A DNA stretch of 64,000 bases, from assembly GCA_035315885.1 (NCBI GenBank), contig DATFXM010000140.1, forward strand, positions 1 to 64,000, in the 5' to 3' direction. The stretch's first letter is position 1, and each line of letters opens with the position of its first letter. The notes under the pieces are model-generated. The model ran no database searches. It was given only the letters and a program-made list of their open reading frames with translations, and was not told the DNA's origin. Below, piece by piece: positions 53,999 through 63,246 of the stretch. This stretch comes from DATFXM01 sp035315885. GTDB lineage: Bacteria > Acidobacteriota > Blastocatellia > UBA7656. The position numbers and the translations under genes are program-made.

Positions 53999-55903
53999 AT
54001 GAGAAGAAACGAAGGCACATTCAACGGGACAACGCCCACGATGGTGCTGCGGTTCCTCTTCTGCGCGTGGGTCTGCGGATCGATGTGCGCATTGATCTGC
54101 GGCTCTTCCAAAATCGTTGGTGCGTCGCGTCAAGACTCGGGCACCTCGGCGGAGGGAGCAGGTCTGTACCAGGAGAAGTGCGCCGTCTGTCATGACAATC
54201 CTCAGGATCGAGTTCCACCTTTGTTCCTGATTAAGAGACGCTCCGCGGAGGATGTGATTCAGACGCTCACCACTGGTGCAATGAGACAGCAGGCATCGGG
54301 ACTCAACTCCAGCCAGATTCGTGCGCTGGCTGTTTACCTGACCGGAAAACAGCCGGGCACCGCCTCAGCCGTAAATGTGGCGGCGAACCTCTGCAAAGCA
54401 AACTCGCGGCCGGTCGATCTAAAAGGTCCGATATGGAATGGCTGGGGTCGTGACCTGGATAACTCTCGCTTCCAGCCCAAGCCGGGAATCGCGGCAGATG
54501 ATGTTCCGAAGCTCAAAGTGAAGTGGGCGTTTGCGCATCCCGGCCCGATGGCAACAGGTCAACCTGTAATCATCGGAGACCGACTCTACGTTACAACAGA
54601 GATCGGAGTCATCTACTGTCTGGATGCTCGAACCGGGTGCACGTACTGGACTGCGAACGCCGGCGGCGAAGTACGAACCGCGATCAGCGTTGGACCGCTG
54701 CCGCACGGTGCGCCGGCAAAATTCGCTGCGTACTTTGGCGATGAGAAGTCGAACATTCACGCTGTCGATGCCGAGACGGGCAGGCCTCTATGGAAGACGA
54801 AGGTCGAGGATCATCTTCTGTCCCGAATCACCGGCTCCCCGCTTCTTTATGGCGATCGTATCTATGCGCCGGTTTCTTCCTTCGAAGAAACCGCCGGCCG
54901 CGACGCCAAGTATGAATGCTGCAAATTCCGCGGAAGTCTGGTCGCTCTGGATGCGTGCAACGGCAAGATCATCTGGAAGAGTTACTCGGTGCAGGAGCCG
55001 CCGAAGCCCTTCAAAAAGAATTCCTCAGGAACGCAGATGTACGGTCCGGCGGGCGGCGCGATCTGGTCTGCCCCGACGCTCGATCTAAAACGCAAGGCAA
55101 TCTACGTCGGAACTGGCAACTCCTACACCGATGTGCCGACCGGACATTCCGACTCGATCATCGCGTTCGACATGGACACCGGCGCTATCAAGTGGGTGAA
55201 TCAGGTCACTCCCAAAGACAACTTTCTTGTAGGCTGTCGTCAACCGGGTGTCGGCAACTGCCCGGAGAATGCCGGCCCCGATTACGATTTCGGCAGTTCG
55301 CCAATGTTACGAACGTTGGTGGGTGGCAAGCAGATTCTGATTGTGGGGCAGAAGTCCGGAGTCGTTTACGCTCTCGATCCGGACAATGGCGGCAAGAAGC
55401 TGTGGGAGACCCGCATCGGTAACGGAGGCGCGCTGGGCGGCATTGAGTGGGGCTTCGCCGCTGATGAACAGAATGTGTACGTCCCGGTTGCGGACGTAGG
55501 CGGACCGCCCGATAAGCGACGACCGGGAATCAGCGCGCTAAAAATCGCAACCGGAGAGATCCTGTGGCAGAAGCCTGCTCCCGAAGCGCGTTGTTCCTGG
55601 GGTACGGGCCGATGCTACAACTCGCAATCGGCCGCGGCGACAGCGATTCCAGGCGTAGTCTTCTCTGGTGCACTGGACGGTCATCTGCGAGCCTATCGGG
55701 TGACGGATGGTGCGGTAATATGGGACTTTGATACGGCGGCGGTATCGTATTCGGCGGTCAACGGCTATCCGGCAAAAGGAGGAGCGCTGGACGGCGGCGG
55801 TCCGGTGATTGCTAATGGAGTGCTCTACGTGAATTCGGGTTACGGGAGGCTGATCGGTCAACCCGGCAATTTGTTGTTGGCTTTTACCGTTGATGGGCAG
55901 TGA
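53999..55903 (+). CDS. cytochrome c-fused quinoprotein dehydrogenase (PVA-dehydrogenase-like)
   Basis: 634 residues. After an N-terminal export helix, a haem c domain has CAVCH at residues 61-65 and a C-terminal Met region. From about residue 135 an eight-bladed quinoprotein propeller follows: NGWGRDLDNSRFQPKPG, VIYCLDARTGCTYW, AVDAETGRPLWKT, GAIKWVNQVTP. The haem-then-propeller order is that of polyvinyl alcohol dehydrogenase (cytochrome), which oxidises secondary alcohols with PQQ. PQQ binding itself is not proven by the sequence. Works in the periplasm beside the cytochrome c. Confidence 0.85.
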   Translation: MRRNEGTFNGTTPTMVLRFLFCAWVCGSMCALICGSSKIVGASRQDSGTSAEGAGLYQEKCAVCHDNPQDRVPPLFLIKRRSAEDVIQTLTTGAMRQQASGLNSSQIRALAVYLTGKQPGTASAVNVAANLCKANSRPVDLKGPIWNGWGRDLDNSRFQPKPGIAADDVPKLKVKWAFAHPGPMATGQPVIIGDRLYVTTEIGVIYCLDARTGCTYWTANAGGEVRTAISVGPLPHGAPAKFAAYFGDEKSNIHAVDAETGRPLWKTKVEDHLLSRITGSPLLYGDRIYAPVSSFEETAGRDAKYECCKFRGSLVALDACNGKIIWKSYSVQEPPKPFKKNSSGTQMYGPAGGAIWSAPTLDLKRKAIYVGTGNSYTDVPTGHSDSIIAFDMDTGAIKWVNQVTPKDNFLVGCRQPGVGNCPENAGPDYDFGSSPMLRTLVGGKQILIVGQKSGVVYALDPDNGGKKLWETRIGNGGALGGIEWGFAADEQNVYVPVADVGGPPDKRRPGISALKIATGEILWQKPAPEARCSWGTGRCYNSQSAAATAIPGVVFSGALDGHLRAYRVTDGAVIWDFDTAAVSYSAVNGYPAKGGALDGGGPVIANGVLYVNSGYGRLIGQPGNLLLAFTVDGQ

Positions 55904-55939
55904 TTCAATAACGCTTCAATGACCTCAGGAGGTCCGGCT

Positions 55940-57265
55940 ATGAAACGCGCACTCGGCTTTGGCCTGTTCATCGGTTGTCTTTCTTTAGTACTGTTCGCGT
56001 GGCCCGGTTCGAGCCAGGCGATCGAAGACCCGCACGGCGTCACCTTCACAAAAGACGTCGCGCCGATCATTCAAAAGAACTGCCAGGTCTGCCATCGACC
56101 CGGAGAGGTCGCCCCCATGTCTCTGCTGTCCTACAAGGAGACACGGCCGTGGGTCAGGGCCATTCGCGAGAAAGTTGCGTCGCGAGAAATGCCCCCGTGG
56201 TTTGCGGATCCGAAGTTCGGTGAGTTCTCGAACGACTGCAGGCTCTCGCAAAAGGAGATCGATACCATCGTGGCGTGGGCTGACGGCGGAGCGAAGGAGG
56301 GCAACCCTGCGGACCTGGCTCCGAACCCCAAATTCACCGAAGGATGGCAAATCGGAAAACCCGACGTCGTTCTTTCAATGACTCAGGAGTTCGCCGTTCC
56401 CACCGAAGGCACGATCAATTATAAGTACTTCGCCATACCTACGAATTTCACCGAGGATAAATATGTTCAGTTCGCAGAAGTCCGAGCCGGAGACCGCGCG
56501 CATGTTCACCACGTCATAGTCAGCGTTCAGTACCCGGGTGAAGGACAGTTGCCGGCCGCGGGAGAAATCTCGCCGGCGGCTCTTGCGTCAATTCGACAGC
56601 GTCTCGCCGGAGGGCAGGGGCGCAGCGCCGAGGAATCGGACGGCCGAGTCGTAGGTTGGGCTCCCGGCGAAGCGCCTTTGATGTTGAGACCCGGTCAGGC
56701 AAAACTCGTGAAGAAGGGGTCGGTGCTTATCCTTCAGGTGCACTACACTACGAATGGCCAGCCCGGTAGAGATCGGACCAGCGCTGGATTCATATTCTCC
56801 AAAGCGCCAGTCGAGAAGCGCGTGATTACTGCGGGGGCTGTCGCGCATAACCTGGTTATTCCGCCCGGCGATCCGAACTACGAATCTACCGCGACCTTCG
56901 CGTTCAAAGACGACAGTCACATTGAAAGCCTGCATCCGCACATGCATCTGCGCGGGAAAGATTTTCTCTACCGGCTCGTCTATCCGGACGGGACTTCGAA
57001 GGTATTGCTTTCGGTGCCGCGCTTCGATTTCGGATGGCAATTGACTTACTTTTTGAAAGAGCCGATCGCCGCGCCGAAAGGTAGCCGGCTCGAGGTGATC
57101 GCCCATCACGACAACTCGACCAAGAACAAATTCAACCCGGACCCAACGAAGGAGGTTCGTTGGGGCGAACAGACGTGGGACGAAATGATGATCGGGTATC
57201 TGGATTACACCGTCGACAAACAGGACTTGCGACGGGCGACACCCGAAGCAAAGGCCGGCAGGTAA
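55940..57265 (+). CDS. haem c / copper type II monooxygenase-like protein, exported
   Basis: About 441 residues from the ATG at 55,940 (AGGAGG 7 nt upstream). Signal peptide, then haem motif CQVCH in VAPIIQKNCQVCHRPGEVAPMSL, an EWxY-like RPW and PPWFADP linker, and a C-terminal two-part beta domain with His clusters: AHVHHVIVSVQ, LHPHMHLRGKDF and EVIAHHDNSTKN. This resembles the peptidylglycine-monooxygenase copper domains. The haem could feed electrons to copper. Frequent annotations for this family differ, and the reaction is unknown. Tandem paralogue of the next gene. Confidence 0.78.
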   Translation: MKRALGFGLFIGCLSLVLFAWPGSSQAIEDPHGVTFTKDVAPIIQKNCQVCHRPGEVAPMSLLSYKETRPWVRAIREKVASREMPPWFADPKFGEFSNDCRLSQKEIDTIVAWADGGAKEGNPADLAPNPKFTEGWQIGKPDVVLSMTQEFAVPTEGTINYKYFAIPTNFTEDKYVQFAEVRAGDRAHVHHVIVSVQYPGEGQLPAAGEISPAALASIRQRLAGGQGRSAEESDGRVVGWAPGEAPLMLRPGQAKLVKKGSVLILQVHYTTNGQPGRDRTSAGFIFSKAPVEKRVITAGAVAHNLVIPPGDPNYESTATFAFKDDSHIESLHPHMHLRGKDFLYRLVYPDGTSKVLLSVPRFDFGWQLTYFLKEPIAAPKGSRLEVIAHHDNSTKNKFNPDPTKEVRWGEQTWDEMMIGYLDYTVDKQDLRRATPEAKAGR

Positions 57266-57285
57266 GCGGCACAAGGAGGACGGTC

Positions 57286-58719
57286 ATGAAGCGCGTATTC
57301 GTCATCATGATCCTGATGGTTGCGGCGCCCGCAGCGTTCGTCTCGAGAACCAACGAGGCTGCCAGCGTGACCTTTACAAAAGACGTTGCGCCGATCGTGT
57401 TCAACAAATGCGCGAGTTGTCACCGCCCGGGAGAGGTTGCTCCGATGCCGCTGACCTCGTACAAGGAAGTCCGCCCGTGGAGCAAGGCCATCAAGGAGGC
57501 GGTCATTCAGCACGCGATGCCGCCGTGGTTCGCCGATCCGCAAACTTCGACTCTCAAGTTCAGCAATGATCGGCGGCTCTCACAGCAGGAGATCGATACG
57601 ATCGTCGCCTGGGTTGATGCGGGATCTCCAAAGGGAGAGGAGAAGGATCTTCCGTCGATGCCTTCGTACACTCCGGGTTGGACGTTCGGCGAGCCTGACG
57701 TGATCATTGAGATGCCCATCGAATTCCAGATACCAGCAGAGGGCGAACTGCCCATGCAGAACTTCTATACCCCGGTGCCTTTCAACGAAGAACGTTGGGT
57801 CGAAAAAGTGGAGCTGCGTCCGGGCAACCCGGCGGTGGTGCATCATTCGATCGCCAACGTCGTCAAACTGCCTGAAGGGGCAACGATCGTAGACGGGCGA
57901 GCGGTAAAGGACGGCAAGCCCGTCGGCCAACTCAATCGTCAGGATGTGCGCGACACAAGCGCGTTGAGCGAGACCGCCTCGCGCGAGGTCTTCCTGAGCC
58001 AGGATTCATTCACCCGCGCGGGCGCGTTCAAACTAGTTGGTCAAGCGCCTGGAAAAGGCTTCGAGAGCCATTATCCCGGGACTGCCAAACGCATACCGCC
58101 GGGCACGTACATTCAATTCAACATGCACTACCAGGTGAGCGGACGTCCGGAGAAGGATCGCTCGATGCTCGGCCTATGGTTCGCGAAGCGGCCGGTCACG
58201 CACGAGGTTCTTACAAAGGGCGTTACCGATACGCTGTTCATCGGCGGCAAGGAATTGAGCGAGGTCAGGGTCATCAACGGCAAAGAGGCCAAGGTGCGAG
58301 GTAAGATCCCGAATATTCCGCCCAACGCGGATAACTGGGAGATCAGCGGTGAAGTTGCGATCAAGGAGCCGATAACCCTGTATGCGTTTGCACCGCACAT
58401 GCACCTGCGAGGCAAGGACATCAAATACACGCTCATTTTGCCGGACGGCAGGCGGCGAGTATTGCTGGATGTACCCAAGTTCGATTTCAACTGGCAGCTT
58501 CACTACGAGCTGACCGAGCCACTCAAGATTCCCGCGGGGAGTAAGATGGTTGCAGTCGCGCACTACGACAACTCGATCAAGAACAGGTACAATCCCGCGC
58601 CGCAGAAGGAGGTCTTCTGGAGCGAACAGAGTTGGGATGAGATGTTCATTCCGTGGTTCGAGTACACGATCGACAGCAAGTCGCTGAACGGCACTAACGC
58701 AACTGCAAGCAGGAAGTGA
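57286..58719 (+). CDS. haem c / copper type II monooxygenase-like protein, paralogue
   Basis: About 477 residues from the ATG at 57,286, with AAGGAGG 6 nt upstream. Same architecture: signal peptide, haem motif CASCH in VAPIVFNKCASCHRPGEVAPMPL, PPWFADP, then the His segments VVHHSIANV, PHMHLRGKDI and AVAHYDNSIKN. It has a longer insertion (about residues 190-240 of the open frame: EGATIVDGRAVKDG) than its neighbour. One His of the HH pair near the end is replaced by Tyr (AHYDN), which may alter the copper site. The intergenic gap is 20 nt, so the two are co-expressed. Confidence 0.78.
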   Translation: MKRVFVIMILMVAAPAAFVSRTNEAASVTFTKDVAPIVFNKCASCHRPGEVAPMPLTSYKEVRPWSKAIKEAVIQHAMPPWFADPQTSTLKFSNDRRLSQQEIDTIVAWVDAGSPKGEEKDLPSMPSYTPGWTFGEPDVIIEMPIEFQIPAEGELPMQNFYTPVPFNEERWVEKVELRPGNPAVVHHSIANVVKLPEGATIVDGRAVKDGKPVGQLNRQDVRDTSALSETASREVFLSQDSFTRAGAFKLVGQAPGKGFESHYPGTAKRIPPGTYIQFNMHYQVSGRPEKDRSMLGLWFAKRPVTHEVLTKGVTDTLFIGGKELSEVRVINGKEAKVRGKIPNIPPNADNWEISGEVAIKEPITLYAFAPHMHLRGKDIKYTLILPDGRRRVLLDVPKFDFNWQLHYELTEPLKIPAGSKMVAVAHYDNSIKNRYNPAPQKEVFWSEQSWDEMFIPWFEYTIDSKSLNGTNATASRK

Positions 58720-58769
58720 ATCCGCGCGTGAATCAGTTGATGAAGCGAAATGGGCACGAGTGAAAACGC

Positions 58770-59378
58770 GTGTATAAGAAGATTCTGTTATTGGTGCTTC
58801 TATTAAGTCAGCCGGTGTGGCAGGTGCCGGCGGCCAAGTCTTCTCAGAAACCTTCGCAACAACCTTCACAACAACCTCAGCAGCCACCTTCGCGGCCGAC
58901 GCAGCCAGATGATCCGATGCCTCCGCCAAACCTCGACTACTTCATCGGCGCATGGTCTTTCGAATGGAATGTGCCGGAGTCACCACTTGGTCCTCCCGGC
59001 AAACTGAAGGGCACAGAGGTGTTCAGGAAAGATGCAAAGAGTGGTGCGTATGAAAGCGAGATAGTTGGAGAGGGGCCTGAGGGTTCGATCAAGGGACACG
59101 CGACTACGCGCTACAACGAAAAAGACAAAGTTGTGACGCGGTCCGAGACGGGTTTGTTTGGCATATCGTTGACGAAGGTTGGGCCGATTGGCGGCGATCT
59201 GGGTGGCTACTACACGATTTTTTGGGAGACGGCGCCTTTCAAGAGAGAAGGGAAGACGATCAAGCTGAAGGGTAAAACGCTTATGTTGTCTCCGGCGAAC
59301 TATAGGGTACAGGTTCAGATTTCGGTGGATGGCGGCCCATTCACTAACTTCGGCAACCCATGGTTTCATAAAGACTAG
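58770..59378 (+). CDS. secreted Pro/Gln-rich protein with a lipocalin-like (DUF1579-type) domain
   Basis: 202 residues from a GTG. A signal peptide (KILLLVLLLSQPVWQVPA) precedes a Ser/Gln/Pro repeat spacer (KPSQQPSQQPQQPPSRP). The globular part starts DYFIGAWSFEWNVPESPLG and runs FRKDAKSGAYESEI, an eight-strand pattern like DUF1579 and related lipocalin-like proteins, which bind small hydrophobic molecules. It is the last gene of the redox cluster, 50 nt behind the paralogue pair, and may carry the cluster's substrate or product. Confidence 0.65.
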   Translation: MYKKILLLVLLLSQPVWQVPAAKSSQKPSQQPSQQPQQPPSRPTQPDDPMPPPNLDYFIGAWSFEWNVPESPLGPPGKLKGTEVFRKDAKSGAYESEIVGEGPEGSIKGHATTRYNEKDKVVTRSETGLFGISLTKVGPIGGDLGGYYTIFWETAPFKREGKTIKLKGKTLMLSPANYRVQVQISVDGGPFTNFGNPWFHKD

Positions 59379-59382
59379 TCCT

Positions 59383-59450
59383 TAGTGCTGAGTTCTGAGT
59401 AACCCCTTCGGGGTTGTTTCCCGGAACTCAGAACTCAGAACTCAGAACTC
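59383..59450. repeat. family A/D repeat overlapping a gene end
   Basis: CTTAGTGCTGAGTTCTGAGT, AACCCCTTCGGGGTTG (59,401-59,416) and CTCAGAACTCAGAACTCAGAACTC (59,426-59,449). The last copies lie inside the 3' end of the leftward amidohydrolase gene and encode its final residues (SSEF) and stop codon. Confidence 0.8.
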
Positions 59451-60880
59451 CCATAGCTGGGTGGGACGATTTCGTCGACTGTCTTTCCAGACCAGTGCCA
59501 GCTCGGCACCGCCCGCCAAAGCCGCTCACCTTCCTCCTGAACCTCACGCAACATCTTTGCCTCATCGAACCGCACAGCCTTTCCGCCCTCGACCAGCGTC
59601 TGACCGTCTACGATAATCATCTCCACATCGCGACCGCTTCCACACTCCACCAACGACCTGATCGGGTCGTACACCGCGCCGTAGTGCACCTGTAGCAAAT
59701 CGACGACGATGATGTCCGCCTTCGCGCCGACTGCCAACCGGCCGATGTCCTCTCGACCGAGGTGCGCTGCCCCGCCCAGCGTCGCGGCGTCGAAGACATC
59801 GCGTGCCTGTCCAACAGTGAAGCTTTCTTCGGCCATCCGATTCATAAGCGCCGCCCACCGCATCTCGTGGATGATGTCTTGAGGATACGTATCTGTGGCC
59901 AGTGCTATGTTGATCCCCGCCTCGCGGTAACGAGAGAACGATTCAAACGTGATCCCCATCTTGGCATATTTGTACGGCGCGTGAACCACAGTGGTGCCGC
60001 GGTCCGCTAGAATTTTCAAATCGTCCCCGTATGGATAGTGACACCACGAGTGGCGGTTGTGGAATACGCAGTGACCGAGCCCTGTCCGTGGTTTGAGAAA
60101 TCCAATCGACTCTAGCAGCGCGATCGGCGTCTTGCCGTATTGCTCCAGAATCTTATGAAACTCTCGCTGGTTCATCGCCGCATGGAGCTGCAGCGGAACA
60201 TTCAGGTCATCAGCAGCCCGACGAGCCGCCCTCAACAAATCGAGAGTGCATGTGTCCATCTGACCTGGGTAGATCATCGCGCGAATGCGACCGTCGTAAG
60301 CGCCGTCGTACTCCTTCGCATAGCCGATCGCGCGCTCAAGCCCCGCAGTTCCTTTTGACTCGTTCCACTCCCATACGACGCGCTCGCCTTCAAAGCGATA
60401 CTCAGCCGACCGGAATCCCGGGCCCAGATAGGCGCGCATTCCAAGCTCGCCTACCAGTTTGGTAAATGCGTCCGGACCCCCGGGCATGGTTCCTGCATCG
60501 AGAATTGTCGTAGCTCCCGCGCGAAGCGCCGACCACATACCGTAGGTACCTGCCAGATCCGATCTGGCGATTGAGCTCGGGGGATCCGCGCCCCTCCGCG
60601 GCGCGGCGTAGCCGATGAAGTTGCTGCCGAAGTAGTCGAGCTTGCCGCCGGCGATGAATACCGTCTGCGCGGCGTTGACCGCGGCATGCAAATGACAGTT
60701 GATAAACCCGGGAGACACAAGCTTGCCACGCGCATCGATCGTACGGTCGACGCTGCCGTCGAAGTCGCTCCCAACATGAATCAGTCGATCCCCTTCGAAC
60801 ACAACCGTGCCGTTGTGAATGAGGTTATGACTGCCGTTCTTATGACCTACAACCCAACCACCTCTGATCAGTGTTCGCAT
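59435..60880 (-). CDS. amidohydrolase, Trz/Atz/cytosine-deaminase-like
   Basis: 481 residues, GGAGG 8 nt upstream of the ATG. Metal site: HxH at INCHLHAAVNA, His in LQLHAAMNQ, His in LGHCVFHN, and Asp in LATDTYPQD. An N-terminal beta domain (VVFEGDRLIHVGSDFDGSVDRTIDARG) and the usual LAVGAKADIIVVDL end are present. Family members remove chlorine or amino groups from rings such as triazines, or deaminate cytosine, guanine or S-adenosylhomocysteine. Substrate not decidable. Last codons and the stop are supplied by a family A repeat. Confidence 0.88.
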   Translation of the reverse strand: MRTLIRGGWVVGHKNGSHNLIHNGTVVFEGDRLIHVGSDFDGSVDRTIDARGKLVSPGFINCHLHAAVNAAQTVFIAGGKLDYFGSNFIGYAAPRRGADPPSSIARSDLAGTYGMWSALRAGATTILDAGTMPGGPDAFTKLVGELGMRAYLGPGFRSAEYRFEGERVVWEWNESKGTAGLERAIGYAKEYDGAYDGRIRAMIYPGQMDTCTLDLLRAARRAADDLNVPLQLHAAMNQREFHKILEQYGKTPIALLESIGFLKPRTGLGHCVFHNRHSWCHYPYGDDLKILADRGTTVVHAPYKYAKMGITFESFSRYREAGINIALATDTYPQDIIHEMRWAALMNRMAEESFTVGQARDVFDAATLGGAAHLGREDIGRLAVGAKADIIVVDLLQVHYGAVYDPIRSLVECGSGRDVEMIIVDGQTLVEGGKAVRFDEAKMLREVQEEGERLWRAVPSWHWSGKTVDEIVPPSYGSSEF

Positions 60881-60994
60881 GAAGTCAACCTCCGGCGCCG
60901 CGTGCTTGCGCGCGCCGGAGGTATGCTAGCATCCCGCCCCGACTCCGTCAGCAGAGGCAGCGCCAGATGTGTCGTTGTCTATGGGATCCGAAGT

Positions 60995-61413
60995 CTACTT
61001 GCCTAAGTAGAGCTTCAGGATGAAGTCGGCGCCGATAGCGCTGCCTCCAGTGGATGGGCCTCCGGACCACCAGACGTCTACTCGGTAGGTTCCTGGAGGT
61101 ATTTCGCCGATCCCAGTCCCGACGCGTTGGAAGAAGTTGCGGAAAGCATGTCCACGTCGTGTTCGGCCTCCATGGCTACAGCCGGGCCATAGGTGCCATA
61201 CGGCGTCTCGTAGTGACCAAACATATGCTGCGGAGCGCCGTTCACCGGGGTGAGCGTCACTTGCATCATGGTAATTTCGGATATAGCGGGACCGTATGTC
61301 TGGCGGCTGCCAAGCAAAGCGCTTAAATGCGCATTGACGCACGTTCCCTCAGTCAGCGTAACAGCGGTGCTCAGCAGCTGCCGGATTGAGGTTAGTTGTG
61401 CGATTGGTCTCAT
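60995..61413 (-). pseudogene. frameshifted small gene of unknown function
   Basis: Two leftward frames join into one plausible protein. Frame 1 (61,413 down to about 61,170) reads MRPIAQLTSIRQLLSTAVT, then HMFGHYETPYGTYGPAVAMEAEHDVDM. Frame 2 (about 61,130 down to 60,995) reads EIPPGTYRVDVWWSGGPSTG and ends FILKLYLGK. Each is protein-like only on its own side. A one-base change (sequencing error or decay) between 61,100 and 61,190 would explain it. I do not recognise the product. No strong ribosome site was found at the first ATG. Confidence 0.45.
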
Positions 61414-61447
61414 TCGACTAAACGTTGGTTTTTTTGCGGAGGATCAG

Positions 61448-61476
61448 CACCCGAGCCCGCTCAGCAGGCTCGGGTG
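61448..61476. other. stem-loop in the gap between two minus-strand genes
   Basis: CACCCGAGCC, 9-nt loop, GGCTCGGGTG: a perfect 10-bp stem. No T-run follows on either strand, so a Rho-independent terminator is not certain. Lies behind the carboxylesterase gene at 61,535. Confidence 0.4.
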
Positions 61477-61534
61477 CGGCGGGTCGCTTTATCTTATCTG
61501 ACGTCGTCCGTCAGGAGCGCTCTGTTTATAGGAC

Positions 61535-63208
61535 TTACGGTTTGCTTTCGTCCCAAAGCAGTCTCAATTCGCGCAGAGGATCATTCTCGACTCGGACGTC
61601 CTTATCGAAGATCATTGTCGCGCGCGTGTCGGGATTGTAAGCAGGCCACTGTGGAAGTCCGGTGGCGTTGGGGTTGCCGGTCTTCGCAAAGGCGACCCAC
61701 GCCGAGGCCATCTTGTCCGCAAGCATCCGCGCCTCCGGGCCCGTGCCGGTTATGGGACCATGAGCGTTGTGGAAGACCAGCGAAACATCGGTGCCATGCA
61801 CCGCGCCAAACTTTCCTCCCACTCCCGGCGAAGGCCAGGTGAAGAGATACAAAAAGACCGGCGCCTTGTGTTGCGCGGCCTTGCGCTCGGCCAGCGTGTT
61901 GGCTGACTTGCGTCCACCGCGGTCAGTCAGCAGTCGCGCCTGCAGAAGGTACGGTGTCACATTTGGATAGATGCGACGATAAGTACTGAGCACCTGCTCC
62001 GACTTATCTCCCACCGTAGTCTTTAGCACCGCTTTCAGGCCTGCCTCGTCGAGACTGAAATTCGTCAGGCCCAGCGCTGCATCATCCAGAGTCGTGCTGA
62101 CGATGATTGGAACATCCGCCGATATCTCCGGAGCTGTCGGATCAAACGGATGCTGCGGGATCGCGCTTCCATCAACTACCGGCGCAAAGCCGACTGGCGG
62201 GCTCTGGGCACCCAGTGTTGCCTGCGCTCCCATCATCATCTCAACTGGAATGTCCTGAAGTTCAGTGACCCGGCTCTTGTCGAGCCCCATCTGATCCAGC
62301 AGTCGCTGCGCGGATCGGGTCGCGGTCTCGCGAGGAGTGAGGCGTAACGCCGAGCCGCTTTGGATTGCCGCGCGGTGAAAGAGACCTTTCGCCGAAGGCA
62401 TCGCAAGAAGCGTTGACGTTTTTGCACCGCCTCCAGATTGGCCGAATATCATTACGTTATTCGGATCGCCGCCGAAGCTGTCGATATGCTCTCGGATCCA
62501 GCCAAGCGCCGCAACACAATCAAGCATGCCTACCACACCCGACTGCGCAAACTCGGGCGGCGCGCCAAGGTCGGCCAGATGCAGGTAACCGAGACAGCCG
62601 AGCCGATGATTGATCGTTACGACGACTACGTTGCCAAAGCTCGCAAGCGGCTGACCGTTGAATCCGCTGTGACCTCCCGATCCGGACGCGAACCCGCCGC
62701 CATGCAGCGACACCATCACCGGACGTTTGCCTCCGTCTTTGATCGCCGGAGTGAATACGTTCAGCACCAGGCAATCTTCACTCTGACCGCCGGGCTGATT
62801 CGTCCAGTCGATCAAGCGCACATAATCGATTCTGCCGTTCGGAGGCGGCTGAGGTGCGATGTGACCCCATTCAAGACAATCTCGAACGCCGGTCCACGAC
62901 TTCGGTTTTTGTGGAGGCATGAACCGGTTCTTTCCAGCGGTGTTTCCCCCGTAAGGAATTCCTTTGAATACCTTGATGCCGTCGACGACCGTGCCGCGAA
63001 CCTTACCGGCCACGGTCTCCACGACTATCTCGGATCCCTTAGTTGAAGTCCTGCCTTTCGTGGCCGCGGTGCCGGCGCCGCTCTCGCCCGGAACGAGAGG
63101 CAGCACTGCACCCGCGGCGAGCATCAACGAAGATTGCTTCAGGAAGTTGCGGCGAGCCGGCTCTTGCAACGTGCCGCTCGTGGTCGAGTCACACGATTTG
63201 GTAGTCAT
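61535..63208 (-). CDS. type B carboxylesterase, Tat-exported
   Basis: 557 residues. N-terminus has a twin-arginine signal (ARRNFLKQSSLMLAAG). Carboxylesterase/para-nitrobenzyl esterase motifs: the Cys segment GQSEDCLVLNVFTP, nucleophile Ser in IFGQSGGGAKTSTLL, and the C-terminal His in FHNAHGPITGTG (probable base). It hydrolyses carboxyl esters; natural substrate unknown. GGGGGAG lies 4 nt before the ATG. A second carboxylesterase gene lies upstream on the same strand with only 38 nt between. Confidence 0.87.
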   Translation of the reverse strand: MTTKSCDSTTSGTLQEPARRNFLKQSSLMLAAGAVLPLVPGESGAGTAATKGRTSTKGSEIVVETVAGKVRGTVVDGIKVFKGIPYGGNTAGKNRFMPPQKPKSWTGVRDCLEWGHIAPQPPPNGRIDYVRLIDWTNQPGGQSEDCLVLNVFTPAIKDGGKRPVMVSLHGGGFASGSGGHSGFNGQPLASFGNVVVVTINHRLGCLGYLHLADLGAPPEFAQSGVVGMLDCVAALGWIREHIDSFGGDPNNVMIFGQSGGGAKTSTLLAMPSAKGLFHRAAIQSGSALRLTPRETATRSAQRLLDQMGLDKSRVTELQDIPVEMMMGAQATLGAQSPPVGFAPVVDGSAIPQHPFDPTAPEISADVPIIVSTTLDDAALGLTNFSLDEAGLKAVLKTTVGDKSEQVLSTYRRIYPNVTPYLLQARLLTDRGGRKSANTLAERKAAQHKAPVFLYLFTWPSPGVGGKFGAVHGTDVSLVFHNAHGPITGTGPEARMLADKMASAWVAFAKTGNPNATGLPQWPAYNPDTRATMIFDKDVRVENDPLRELRLLWDESKP

Positions 63209-63246
63209 GATTCTCCCCCGGGTAATTGGCTACAACTCATAAGTAC

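Noticed and set aside
61448..61476. Rho-independent terminator
   Set aside because: The perfect stem is not followed by a T-run on either strand; kept as an unexplained stem-loop.
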